The position numbers and the translations under genes are program-made. The notes below the pieces were generated by a model. That model did no database searches. It saw only the letters and a list, made by a program, of their open reading frames with translations, and was not told the origin of the DNA. 64,000 nucleotides of DNA from Clitoria ternatea (lineage: Eukaryota; Streptophyta; Magnoliopsida; Fabales; Fabaceae), in assembly GCA_037962975.1 (NCBI GenBank), contig CM075676.1, forward strand, positions 96,232,001 to 96,296,000. The letters are read 5' to 3'. Positions within the stretch are counted from its first letter, which is position 1, and every line of letters begins with the position of its first letter. Shown in pieces: positions 42,701-54,421 of the stretch.

Positions 42701-45246
42701 TTGATGATATTATAGCCAAAACGCCCGCTGGAGGAGACCACATTGAAGATCTGTGCCAAGTCTTCACTAGACTTCGGCAGTACAACATGAGGTTAAACCC
42801 CTTAAAATGCACCTTTGTCGTTCCAGTTGGGAAATTCTTAGGATTTATGTTGACCCAACGAGGCATTGAGGCTAACCCTGGGAAGTGTCAAGCAATCCTG
42901 GACATGCAGAATCCAAAGTGTCTGAGGGAGGTCCAATCGTTGAATGGGAAAGTGGCCGCTCTAGCTCGTTTCATGCCCAAGATGGCACACAGGTCTCTCC
43001 CCTTGTATAAGGCGTTGAAGAAACACAAGAATTTTGAATGGGGAGAGGAGCAGGAACAAGCCTTCCAGCAGCTCAAGGCCGTTCTCTCGAGTCCACCAAT
43101 TTAGGTTAAGCCCGATCCTGGTGAGACTTTGATCTTATATTTAGCAATCTCTGATGAAGCCTTAGGCGTGGCGTTGGTTAAAGAAACCCCTGATGGGCAG
43201 AGGCCGGTGTATTTCACTAGTAAGACGCTTCAGGGAGCGAAAGGAAGATATCAGAAGATTGAGAAAGCTGCTCTAGCAGTCGTGTGGGCGTCACGACGGT
43301 TGAGACCCTATTTCCACGCGCACCCAGTACTGGTGAGAACGGATTTGCCTCTCCGTTCAGTGCTTAGCAAACCAGACCTCGCTGGAAGGATGATAAAATG
43401 GTCTATCGAGCTGTCTGAATTTGAAATTTCATATGAGCCTCGAGGAGCTATCAAGGCGCAAGTGTTGGCCGATTTTGTTGTGGAAATGACTGGAGCGGAC
43501 CCAGCCACCCCTCGAGCGCATTGGACCATTTACGTTGATGGATCGTCGAACAGCAAAGGTTGTGGAGCAGGTGTGGTGGTAGAAAGTGATGATGGTGTGC
43601 ACCTAGAAATTTCTCTCCGATTCAATTTCAAAACCTCCAACAACCAAGCTGAATACGAAGCATGCTTGGCCGGTCTCCGTGCGGCGATTGACATCGGAGC
43701 ATCAGCAGTTACACTCTGCAGTGATTCCCAACTGGTGATTTCGCAGATCCAGGGGGAGTACCAGGCAAAGGAACCACAACTTCAATTGTACTTGAATTGT
43801 GTTAATGAGTTGAAGGGAAGATTCGAAGTTTTAGAGTTCAAGCATGTGCCCAGAGAAGAGAACACCAGAGCAGACATCTTGTCTAGATTGGCAAGTACAA
43901 AGCAGCCCGGCAGCACAACAACGGTGGTTCAAAGCACTTTGACATCGCCCAGCATACCTCTGTATCCTTCTCTGAATGCTGTCATGGTGAGCTATCCATA
44001 TGAGAATTCTTGGGTCATTCCCTATATTCGCTATCTGGATGATGGTCAACTTCCCACTGATGAAAAGGAGAGGAGACGAGTGAAGAGTGAGCTGCCATAT
44101 TTTACTATGGTTGATGGTATTCTTTACAAAAGGGGATTTTCCGTCCCATATTTTTTGTGTTTAAGAGAGGACGAGGTTCAAGCAGTTTTGGAGGAGGTGC
44201 ACGAGGGGCAATGTGGGCACCATGCTGGAGGCCGAAGCCTAATGAGAAAAGTCCTCAGGGCTGGATATTGGTGGCCCACTGTGAAGCAGGATTCCGCAGA
44301 TTTTGTGAGAAAGTGCGACGCTTGTCAAAAATTCTCTAATCTCCACCATACACCGGCCCAAGAGCTATCCTCATCTGCTGTGCCTTGGCCGTTCTACCAG
44401 TGGGGCCTTGATATTTTGGGCCCATTCCCCACTGCGCCAGGAGGTATCAAATATTTGATCGTGGGGGTAGACTACTTCACCAAATGGATCGAGGCGAAAC
44501 CAGTAGTGCATATCACTTCTGCGCGAACAAGACGTTTCGTGTATGAAAATATCATAGCTCGGTTCGGGGTGCCAGGGCGGATTGTGACTGACAACGGTAC
44601 CCAGTTTACAGACAAAAAGTTCACAGATTTGCTTGAAGGACTGGGGATAATCCAGATATTTTCATCTGTTGAACACCCCCAAACCAAGGGACAAGCGGAG
44701 GTAGCCAATCGAGAAGTGCTAAAGGGGTTGAAGAAGCGTCTGGGAGAAGCGAAGGGAGGATGGACTGACCAGCTATGTCATGTTTTATGGGCATACCGCA
44801 CTACGCCTCATTCTTCAACTAACGAATCCCCATACCGGCTGACGTACGGGGTTGAGGCGATGATTCCAGTGGAGTTGCAAACAAGATTGGCTCGTGTGGA
44901 ATATTTTTCAGCTGAAGATAACAACGCCAATTTGGCATCAGAGCTGGACATCCTCCAGGAGTTAAGGGAAAAGGCCTTCGTCAGAGATCAGGCAATAAAA
45001 GCAAAGGCAGCACTCCGGTATAATAAACGTGTCCAGTACAGAGCTTTCAACACCGGAGACCTTGTTCTGAGAAAGGCAAGTGTGGGGAATAAATTCGCCC
45101 ACCAAGGGAAGCTAGCACCAACGTGGGAAGGTCCTTATAGAGTTTCTGAAGTGACTGGAAAAGGATCATACCGATTGGAAGAGCTTGATGGAACTCCAAT
45201 CCGCAACAAATGGAACACTCAGAACTTACGTGTCTATTACAGCTAG
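39784..45246 (+). pseudogene. RT2 gag-pol, three in-frame stop codons
   Basis: One frame from MEGDGRDF to RVYYS, 1821 codons including three internal stops and no frameshift: TAA 41608-41610 (codon 609, in the protease), TAG 42139-42141 (codon 786, before the reverse transcriptase) and TAG 43102-43104 (codon 1107, start of RNase H). Domains follow the order of RT1: gag, zinc knuckle (YCTFHEQTGHNTDEC), protease Asp581 in VDQGSS, reverse transcriptase YIDD at 972-975, two RNase H domains, and integrase with Asp1543, Asp1603 and Glu1639. The usually conserved HPQTNGQ of integrase reads HPQTKGQ. The frame starts at 39784 by likeness to RT1. The element could still be moved by proteins of relatives, since LTRs, primer site and polypurine tract look sound. 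Confidence 0.92.
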
Positions 45247-45582
45247 TTGGTAAGACGGCGTGTACTCTTTTTCCTTACTTGAGTTTTTTCCCATTGGGTT
45301 TTCTCAAGAAGGTTTTAACGAGGCATGACCCCAACTACGCTCTTCATGTAATGTACTTACAATTTTAATGAGAACACATTTTAACCGCCCTATCATTCTC
45401 ATATCTCTTATGTGTTGTGATTTATAGCCGTAGTTAATACGTATACACTTCAGGACGGATGAACTCAACTACCAATTCTGTAGTTGATGATATAACTCCT
45501 CGAGGAACTGATGAAGACCCCTCAGGACGGATGATCTCAATCACACATCGTGTGTTTCGACGATGTAACTCCTTGAGGGGGA

Positions 45583-45780
45583 ATGGGTTGTAGGGCTGGT
45601 CCTTTTTCAAGGCCACAAACCGAACCCCATTCGAAGACTACATGGGTTGTAGGGCTGGTCCTTTTTTCAAGGCCACAAACCGAACCCCATTCTAAGACTA
45701 CATGGGTTGTAGGGCTGGTCCTTTTTCAAGACCACAAACCGAACCCCATGCGAAGGCTTGGGCGTAGTAGGCCAGTTCAC
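45583..45780. repeat. RT2 tandem array, 59-60 bp units
   Basis: Three good copies start at 45583, 45642 and 45702 (ATGGGTTGTAGGGCTGG ... CGAACCCCAT); more diverged pieces continue to about 45960. Before it, 45440-45580 has two looser repeats around CTCAGGACGGATGA. The position, between pol and the antisense gene, matches that of the RT1 arrays, but the sequence is unrelated. Confidence 0.8.
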
Positions 45781-46461
45781 ACAGAAAACCGCACTGAACC
45801 CCGAGTAACGGGCGCAGTAGGTTCAGGACTAGCCCTGATCCGAACCCCGTGTTGAAGGCTTGGATTGTAGGATTGCACCGAACTCCAAGTACGGTTAGTA
45901 GGATCGAACCGAACACCGTGTGAAGACTTGAGATGTAGGACCAAACCGAACCTCAAAAGAAAGGCGTAAAAGCTTACCCTTGTCAAAGCTATACTAAAAT
46001 TCAAAGGCAATGTCCGTCCTCAGTTGTGGAACATCCACCCCAGAGCGGTTGAACGCTAATGTACCCGCTCTACATCTTCGAGGACAGATAAGCATTTCTA
46101 TCTTTTTAAGAGGTTAAAAAGTAATCCTTGAGATAAACTTTCCCTTCCCAATGTACTTACACTTGGAGACAGGGCATGCTTTAACTTAATTATCAATTAT
46201 TCGTTACAATTTGTTATCTTAATCCGGTGTGATAAGTACGCTCTAAGTAGCTAGGTAACCACGCGGAACGGATTCGCAAAGCATTGAAAACAATAAAGTG
46301 TTTTGTATAACACTAAGTTATTCAGCAATCATACATTCGACGCAAGCAGTGAAGAAAAGCAATAATGAATTTTATTCTCAAAAATAAGAAAATATGCAGG
46401 TTACAAAGTGTTTTAAAGCTGGAGCCGATCCCAGAACACGGCTATGAATGAAAGCATAAAA

Positions 46462-49126
46462 TTAAGAGGTCGGCGCTTGATCCTCCGCAGTGGGCACTCC
46501 TGCCTTCCCCATCTTGCCCTCCACTCCGGTTTGGGCACCTTCTTGTGCTTCAGCTCCAGAGTCAGCGGTGGATGTTTCTGGCTCCATACTTTGACCTTCT
46601 GGGAGGGGAGGTAGTTCGTACAGAGATTCACGGGGTTCATGGTGCGAGCCGTCCTTATGAACTTCGACAAGTCTTCCCCCATGGAATTCAAAGAACGGGT
46701 CTAATCCGTACAGATTCAGTTGCACTCCGGGGTTACGATAATAGACTTGACGAAGGGCCAGGCCGAAGGATTCATACGCCACATTTTTGCATATCTCCAA
46801 GGCTTTGGCAGCCTTGGCCTTTGCAGCTTCTAATCTCCTTTGAACCTTGGCATAATCCTCTTCTGAAGGCCCAGCACTCGCACCACCCTTCTTGAGTTCA
46901 TCAATTTGGGCTTGCATCTCCTTCCGAACGGTCTCCCACTCCCCAAGGTCTTTGTTGTGACCGTCCTCCATAACTTTGAGATCGTCAGCAAGCTTAGCCG
47001 ATCTCTTCTTCTCCAGTTGTAATTCTTCTTCAAGGAGGGGTATGGATTTATTCTTATTCTGGAGGTCGGCAACTTCCCGCTCTAGGGCCTTGTTCGCAAA
47101 ATGAACTTGGCTTGCCTCTTCAGTTTTCCTCTGGAGCGTTTCTTTAGTTTTCTTCAATTCAGACTCGACGCCCCTATGAACTTCAGCTTGCTTGGTCGCC
47201 CATTTCTCCTTCACCGCGAGTTCGGTCTCAAGTTTTTCAACTTGATCCATATAATCAGCTTTCTCGCTCAGGGACTCAAGTAGGCCGGATAGTTCATCAA
47301 GCTGCCAACGCCCAGCCTTGCAAGCACCTCGGACCCCAGCAGCGTCGAGGGAAGGGCGGAGGCAATACCGTGCCTTTGGAAGAGTGGGAGGCATGGACCC
47401 CTGAAACCACAAGTAGGGGGAGAGGAAGGAGTCACGCGGAGGCTCAAACGCCGGAGGAGGACTATTCCCAGAGTCCGGCTCTGAAGCATTCTGTGAAGAA
47501 GGGGTGGAGGATTCAGGAACGGGTTTCTTTCCCTTGTCCTTCTTCAATCCAGCTTCTTCGGCCGTCCTCTGACGCTTCTTTGCAGGGTCACCAGAGGAGG
47601 GCTTTTCCTGATCTACCTTCTTGACCAGGTGCCTCTTTTTCTTCTTCTCTGGGACGGCCTCCTCGTCGCCCGCTCCAGTAGCTTCAGGTTGTTGTTCTGT
47701 TTCTTCCTCGTCAAACAGAGGAACTTCTTCACCTACAGCAGAGGTCAAGGGAATGAGTAGAGTCTTGGTGGCGTTTCTCTTAGCCTGGATTTCGTTCTCC
47801 TCAAAGGAGGAATCATCGTCAGCCATCATGGTCCTTAACGACAACATCTCTGGGCAGGCTTTTTTGATTTGTTCTGCAAAACAAGAAAGGTTGAATAAGC
47901 ATACAGGAAGAAAAATAACCAGAGCGGAATAACTATACAACACAAAGAAATTAAGAGCGGATATTACGGAGGTAGGTGTTTCTGATATCATCCTCGGCCA
48001 AGAGGAGGCGGCTGGAAAACCCTTTGAGGGTCTTTGAGGCCGTCTGCATGGCGCTCAAGACCTCAACGGAGTGAGGGGAAAGTTCGCTCTCATCTGTATA
48101 ATAAGCACGGCTCATAAGGAGAAAATGCTCGTGCGTCCAGCTCAGGGGAAACTTGGTAAACCCCTCCTTGTTCCGCCAGAAGACCGGCTTATTTGGTTGA
48201 ATCCGAACTCGCGTATAGTAGTGTTTGAAGGAGTGTCCATCCACCTTCACGGATTCCGTATAAGACTTGAAATTTACAACCCTTGAGTCACTACGGAGAG
48301 TAATGAACCCAAGGCCGCCCTTCTTGTTAGCACGGCGGACCACCTGGCAGTAATAAAATAACTTGGCCACAGTGGCAGAGAAGTTGAAATGCTCCCCCAG
48401 AACTTCCAGAGCCCGGACAAGACCCCAACCGTTGGGATGCAGTTGGGTGGGGGCGCAGTCTAGGAAACACAGGACGGCCATCTGGAACTCCGTCAGGGGG
48501 AAGCGTACTCCCAGTTTTAAGAAGACAAAGTCGTACATGTATACCGAACTCACATCAGGGACGCTGTGGCATATTCTTTCAGAGGGATGTGGTGCCATCA
48601 CAGCGTATCGTGCTTTGTATTTTTTATCCGAATATATTTTGCAGCGGAAAGAGACCGTGCATTCCTCTTCACTTGCATGGTGCGAAGGGATCTCTAGGAA
48701 TTCCTCCTCCACCCAGCAGTATGGTTTCTCCCTGTTGAGTTTCTCCCAGTCAAGCCGATGTGCAACAACGTTGACACACCCTTCAGCAAAGCGGAGAACC
48801 GGTGTTTTTCCACGTCCTGGAAGGTCCATGGTTGTACAGGCACGATGGAACGCGTAGGTACTGTGGTAAAAAGCAACATCGTCAGAGAGGTAACCTTCAG
48901 CACTTGACCCCTCATCAGAGCGGCTGGTAGCCCTCGAGTCAAGGGGAGCCTCAGAGCGACGTTGGGAAGAAGACGCTCGTGAGGAAGAGGCTTCGGCTCT
49001 CTCTGAGCGACGGGGCCCAGCCACAGGAGGATTCGCTGGAATCCTCCCACCACGGTGGCTAAGGGGGGCACGAGATCCAAAACTCCCCCTGTTTGAAGGA
49101 CCAGCGTGGCCTGCTCTAGGGCGCAT
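46462..49126 (-). CDS. RT2 antisense two-exon gene (Transposase_28-like protein with coiled coil)
   Basis: On the minus strand, exon 1 (49126-47968) and exon 2 (47873-46462) join over a 94-bp GT-AG intron to 856 aa (YLQQIKKA at the joint). The intron sits at the same place and in the same phase as in RT1. Exon 1 begins MRPRAGHAGPSNRG with a Ser/Arg-rich start and contains LGVRFPLTEFQMAVLCFLDC and APTQLHPNGWGLVRALEV (PF04195-like), then KPVFWRNKEG and SWTHEHFLL, shared with RT1. Exon 2 has a Lys-rich stretch, a long coiled coil and RQVYYRNPGVQ. The frame is open throughout although gag-pol of the same element has three stops. Function unknown. Confidence 0.8.
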
Positions 49127-49294
49127 GATGGAAATAGAATGACAAAAATTGTAAGGAGTTGAAGGAAAGGGAGGTTACCTAAAGGAAGAAGCTCTTTGAG
49201 AAGTTTGAAGACGACAGAGAAATTCCAAAGAAATTTGAGCAGAGGTTCACTAAGCTTGGAAACAAGAGTGGACTCCAAAATCTGCAAAGAGTCC

Positions 49295-49302
49295 CTTTTA
49301 TA
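49295..49302 (-). promoter_or_regulatory. TATA box of the RT2 antisense gene
   Basis: The minus strand reads ACCTATAAAAGGGA, a very good plant TATA box, 169 nt upstream of the start codon. A start near 49270 would give a leader of about 145 nt. Confidence 0.65.
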
Positions 49303-49792
49303 GGTAACGAAGAAACACAGCGTTTCGTCGAAGGTCACAAGGCTTGCATCAAAACGCAACCACTTCAAATTGAAACGACTCCGTCGTTTCGTCACGTACG
49401 GGCGCGGAAATGGTAACGTTTCAGTAAACATTTTGGCAAAATGGGCCCCTATTCAGTTTGAATCCAGGCCCAATAAGCCCAATCGACGGTTACACTCTTG
49501 GGCAATGATGGCTCGTGCGTAAAAAACGCATTTACTGTCTAATCATGCCATACGCATTTAATGCATCTCAACCACTTTTCGAATACCAAGGGTTCCGATT
49601 CTCAAAGACTCTTGGGATTTCCACTACTTATTTATGCTGTCTGAATCCGTTGTACACAACGCAAGAAGAGCGGTCACCTGTCTATTAGAGCGGATGTCAC
49701 ACAGCTCCCAGAGACTTTCCAGAATGTACTACCGGCATCCAGACTTCTCTAAGAGTTGTGTAGCTCATATGAGCAACTTAACAGTCCCTCAT

Positions 49793-49809
49793 ACAAGCTA
49801 GGGGACAGA
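49793..49809 (+). promoter_or_regulatory. RT2 polypurine tract
   Basis: ACAAGCTAGGGGACAGA directly precedes the 3' LTR. Confidence 0.75.
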
Positions 49810-50614
49810 TGATCCGGTCTGGATACCGGCCCCCATTCTTGTGACGTCAGACTGACCTCATATAAGGAAAACCGGTGTCTTGGTTCAACGTTACCACACC
49901 GGATATCCGATGTCTGGCCGTCCGTCCTCACTTCACGACTGCATCATTTATTTTCTTCATAACGGTTTAATGTTCATTTTCACAGGACATTTATATAACT
50001 GTTGGCTTTTCAGTCACAGCAAGATAAGAGCCCTTAATAACTTATCAGAGAAGACACTGTATGTAGCAAAATATGTCACGTCAATAGCATCAGAAAGCAG
50101 GTAGATGTGTCAACGGATTATGCGGAAAATGTGATTATCCTCCCCTCTTCCTAGAGGATCGTACTCTGATAATTGACCTACCCTTCTGACACATTCTGAA
50201 AGTTGAGCCACCTTGATTGACATAATATACACGCTATCAGAGCTAAGGGACCCACCTGTATTCAACGACTCATTTTCTGACGTACAACTATAAGTAGCAT
50301 ACTTCAATACACATGCATGGTATCGTTGTTCTATCTCATACTTTTACTATTGCTTCGCTTGAGCATTCACTGAGTTCTTACACTCTTCTAACTTGAGCGT
50401 CGGAGAATCTTCGCAGGTGGCACCACCCTTCGCCCCCCTACAACGCGAAACGTTGGTGTGAAGGATCTCCAGGACAACAAGGCCGGCTTCTCCCACTGAG
50501 AAGACCGGATTAATACATCGGATATACACTGCTCCGGTGTGCAAACCCTAGAAACACCTAAGCATTTGTGGCTGGTCCCACACCAGATCCTAGACCCCGG
50601 TCCAGACCAGTTCA
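49810..50614 (+). repeat. RT2 3' LTR
   Basis: 805 bp, about 11 differences from the 5' LTR, most of them transitions (for example in CTCCATAACGG versus CTTCATAACGG). GATAC follows. Confidence 0.95.
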
Positions 50615-50737
50615 GATACTATTAAACGGTTTTGATGATTCCATTAAATTAAATTAATATTAAATTTAAAATAATAATTTCCATTTAAAATATTTTTACA
50701 AATTTATTTATAGAAAAACATAATATAAAATTTTCAG
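50615..50737. repeat. Tandem unit A, part 3, and junction with unit B
   Basis: After the RT2 target duplication the unit continues TATTAAACGGTTTTGATG ... ATAATATAAAATTTT, matching 56209-56317 at the end of unit B. At about 50728-50737 it changes straight into the start of unit B (AGCTTAAGCGAAAA). AAATTTT is present at the start and end of the unit, so short homology may have guided the duplication. Confidence 0.85.
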
Positions 50738-51574
50738 CTTAAGCGAAAATCCCATTTTTAGCTTGAGCAAAAATTGTCTCGCTTAAGTGAAAATTTACCA
50801 AAATCCTTTTTTTGGATTTGGCTCAAGCGAGATTATCCTCGATCGAGCGAAATATACCCAGAAACCAACCTCCATTTTACTCAAAGTCTCACTCAAGCGA
50901 GATTGGGCTCGCTTAAGCAAGATTTATAGCGTTTTGGCCCCTGGGCCAACTTCCACAACCCATAACTTACCCATTTGACCTCTGAATGATCTTTTGTTAG
51001 TATTTTCTCTTAACTACTTAGGTGGCTAACCTTTGTGCCACATTGATAGTGACAAATAATCGCCAAGTGCAAGTCTTTTTAAAATGAGATAACATTGTTT
51101 ACAATTTAAAAGTTTAACCATTGACAATAATTAAACCTCACACCTCTCAAAATCAAATTCCTCGCCCTCTGATCTCCACTTCCTCTCCCCCTTCTTTGGA
51201 CCTCTTCTTCCAAAACATGTAGCCATCTCCACCCACCATAACCCACTACCCTTCACCACCTATAATCCCAATCCACTTCATTACAAAACCCCAAACCTAA
51301 AAGTCAATAGACCACAAACCTAAACCCCACCCTTTAACAGATTATGGTTGTTGGGCATAGTAGTGGCAACGATTCTTAATTTATGTCAATGAAGATGGTG
51401 CAGTGCAGGTTTATTTTGGCTCCATTGGTGGGTGATGCCCAATGATGTTGACTAAGAAATGAGGGGAAATCCCCTTTTATGTACTTCTAGCTTTGAGATG
51501 TTTATTGAAGTTCATTGGTTGGATTGGTTTCATCTTATTTGTGTTTTGTGAATTGATTTTTTAGGTTTTGGTTA

Positions 51575-52160
51575 TGATTTGGTGTGCATACCGGTCCCAG
51601 TGACAAGCGACACTGGTTGCTGCAGAAAATAAATAAATGCAAGTTAAATCAAATCAAATACTGGACGAGATACGTAAAAACCAAAGTGATCATAAAGACG
51701 AGGTGACAAGTCTTAATTATTACACGGGATGAGGTGCATAAAAGTCAAAGTATATACCGAAATTTCAATACGAAATCATGATAATAACCCCGGTCAGTAA
51801 ACTGCCACAATCTGAGTCAGATGCAAGCAGGCAACTTGCACCTGTAAAGGCTGTAGTCATTAAACACTGTCAAGAGCGGTCAAAGCATCACTTGCACTTA
51901 GGGAAGATCTACAAATGCAACTTATTCATTAATTCATAATAGGACATCATTACTTAGCTCAACTATTCCCGTAATCTTCTTTTTTTTCGTAATTACCGTA
52001 TTGACTTAAGCATTGGAGCCCCTTTTACAAGTACACCCCAGTGTGTCCCCTCAAACCGCGGTTGGAATTGACTCATTTAAGTACCTTAACGTGAAGAGCA
52101 CAAAGTTCCCACTGGACCTATATGTATAATACCGAACTCTCACTGAGATGGTGTAAAAGT
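51575..52160 (+). repeat. Old solo-LTR-like sequence, copy in unit B
   Basis: Starts TGATTTGGTGTGCATACC then GGTCCC, the counterpart of 36063-36640. CCGG has become TTGG and CCGG-CC has become CCGG-TC at its start, as expected from loss of methylated C. Confidence 0.5.
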
Positions 52161-52249
52161 GAGAGAAAGCGATACATATTCGACACCAGTTTAGAAATAG
52201 GAACTTCATATCGTGACACTGGTCAAATCAAGTTATGTTAGGTTTGCAT

Positions 52250-52860
52250 ACCAATTCGGTGACACAGTTGAAGGTGATAATGATGGGTGGCTGATGAGGA
52301 TTATGGGTTATGGGTTGTGCTGGTTATGCTAAGGAGGTTCGATGGTGAGGTGGTTTGATGGTAGGTTGGTGGAAAAGACGTGAGTTATCATGGTTCTTTA
52401 TGGTTTTATGAGGATGTTTTGTGGTTGTGCTAGGTTGAAGGTGGCTGGTGATCTAGTTGTGGTTGTGGAGGTTGTGGGTGGTGGTGGTTATGAAGGGTAG
52501 TTTTGTTGTGGTTGTGTGGGTTTTGTCGGGTTTAAAGGAAAATGTGAGATTTTTTTTAAGGTTGAGAAGGAATAAAGGAGGTTGAGGTTTTGTTGCTATA
52601 ACTATTTTTTATGTTGGGTTTTTATGGTCAAATGGTTATGAAAACTTTTTTTAGGTGTTGATTATGGCGGTGTAGAGGTTTGGTAATGGTGGTTTATGAT
52701 AGAAATGAGTGGTGGTTGGGTGGTGATTATGGTGGTATGGAGGTCCAGTGGCTATAGATAGGTTAATTATGGTGGTATGGAGGTCTAGTGGTTGTAGATG
52801 GGTTATTGTAGAAGTGGGTTCAGCGGTTATGGTGGCTTGGTTCGGGTGGTGGTTATCCTA
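52250..52860. repeat. G/T-rich simple-sequence zone, unit B
   Basis: Counterpart of 36770-37370 with small length changes in the repeats. Confidence 0.7.
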
Positions 52861-54421
52861 GAAAGGTACTTGGACAAATTCCCAAAAAGAGATATCGAAA
52901 CAATACTTCATTCATCTTTCCTTTTTGTGATATAAACTATTGTCAGCAACCTAGAATCTTAACCGTTAGTAATTAGATTTTTTTTTTACATATGACAACA
53001 ATGTGTCACTGGTGAGGTGACACAAACGATAGCTACCCTTAATACTTAACACAAGAATATACTAACGAGAGATATTTTTTGACAATCTTAATAATTTTAG
53101 GGGCTAGAATTATTCATTTTTTATAAAGGCTTTTTTTCCTAAATCCTAATTAAATTTTAAGGGGTTTAAAAGTGTGTTTTAGCCAAATATAAATTTAAAA
53201 AACTTCAAACGTCATATTTGCTTTACCGTCACAATTACAAATTTACGAAAATCAAAACTATGACTAGTCAACATAAATGCAAACAAAGCATAGATGTTAC
53301 TGTATAAAACCAATAAAGTAAAATTACATCTTGACTTAAATACAAATTCATGTCCACAAATTAAAGCCTTATAACTAATCTACTAATCTTTGTGATCCCG
53401 GTATTAATATCAAGTTCATATCACAATTAAATTGAGATTATTATCATGGGTTTATTATCAACATTTTTTAAAATAACTTTAAAAAAACATAAATACTTCA
53501 TTTGGTTTTTTTACAAGAGCATATTACATTATTTTACACTGATTAAAAATTTAATTATTCTTGATAAATACATTAAATTTGTTAAATATTAATTTGATGA
53601 TTTCAAATTTAGGCTTCATATTAACTTAGAAAGAGAAATAAAATTTTTCAAATTCTATTGATTAGAGGTATAAATCGTAATTGAAAGAGGCTTTATAAAA
53701 ATTATTAAAAAAATAAAATATAATCTTATAAAAAGAAACAGATGAGAATATTATAAAAAGAAAACCTTAAAATTGAAATAATTAAATGGTAATTAAAACA
53801 TGTACTAATGTTTTTAAGAAAGAAATAGAATAATAAACATCAGTCAAATAAAAATATTTCAATTAGGATTGGTTTAACAAAAAATAATTCGTTGACTTAA
53901 CAAAATTTAATTTTATTAAATAATATATTAAAAAATATTAACCATTAGATTTTTTATATTTCTAAAATTTTTTCACAATTAACAATACGTCCCTCCCTCC
54001 TAAACCAGACATCCAGCTCATTCAAAAATCCTTGGACATCCAAGGTTGACATTTTTAAGAGATTTTCGTCAAAACTTTACGCCACCGGTATACATTTTCC
54101 ATGAACCGGATCATGTAAAGTTGCCAAATTTTATATTTTTTTATATCAATTATTTTAATAATTAGTTTTGAAAACTCTTTTAATACTAATTTAAAAGGTA
54201 GTTAGTGTACCATTTATATCATAAAGTAGTATAAAAAAGTGTTTTTACATTGATTACGTTGTTAAAATAATTGAAATAGAAAACTTAAACTCGAGTTTTT
54301 TTTCCCATTCAAGATAGAGGAACCAATTCGGTTTTCTATGTTGTAAGAGGACACTAAATAAGCGCGAACCTGATGATAGCACATGCTGGTTGGACTGGCA
54401 AATAGAGGGAGATACTATTAA

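Larger units (their letters stand above)
38917..50614 (+). mobile_element. RT2: Ty3/Gypsy (Tat-type) LTR retrotransposon, gag-pol with three stops
   Basis: It is 11,698 bp, flanked by GATAC (38912-38916 and 50615-50619). The empty site is visible in unit B at about 54414 (GAGATACTATTAA). LTRs are 805 bp and differ at about 11 bases (1.4% by my count), so it is older than RT1 but still young. It has the same plan as RT1: gag-pol, repeat array, antisense spliced gene, polypurine tract. Their LTRs are alike only in short motifs, so they are different families. Confidence 0.95.
50738..54421. repeat. Tandem unit B, part 1 (before the PIF element)
   Basis: Copy of unit A without RT1 and RT2. It contains both empty sites (GGTTTCATC at about 51526 and GAGATACTATTAA at about 54414). 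No gene is seen; 53100-54350 is very AT-rich. Confidence 0.9.

Noticed and set aside
48694..49431. 245-codon minus-strand frame in RT2
   Set aside because: It overlaps exon 1 of the antisense gene in another frame and crosses its promoter; it has no known domain, whereas the chosen frame is matched by RT1.
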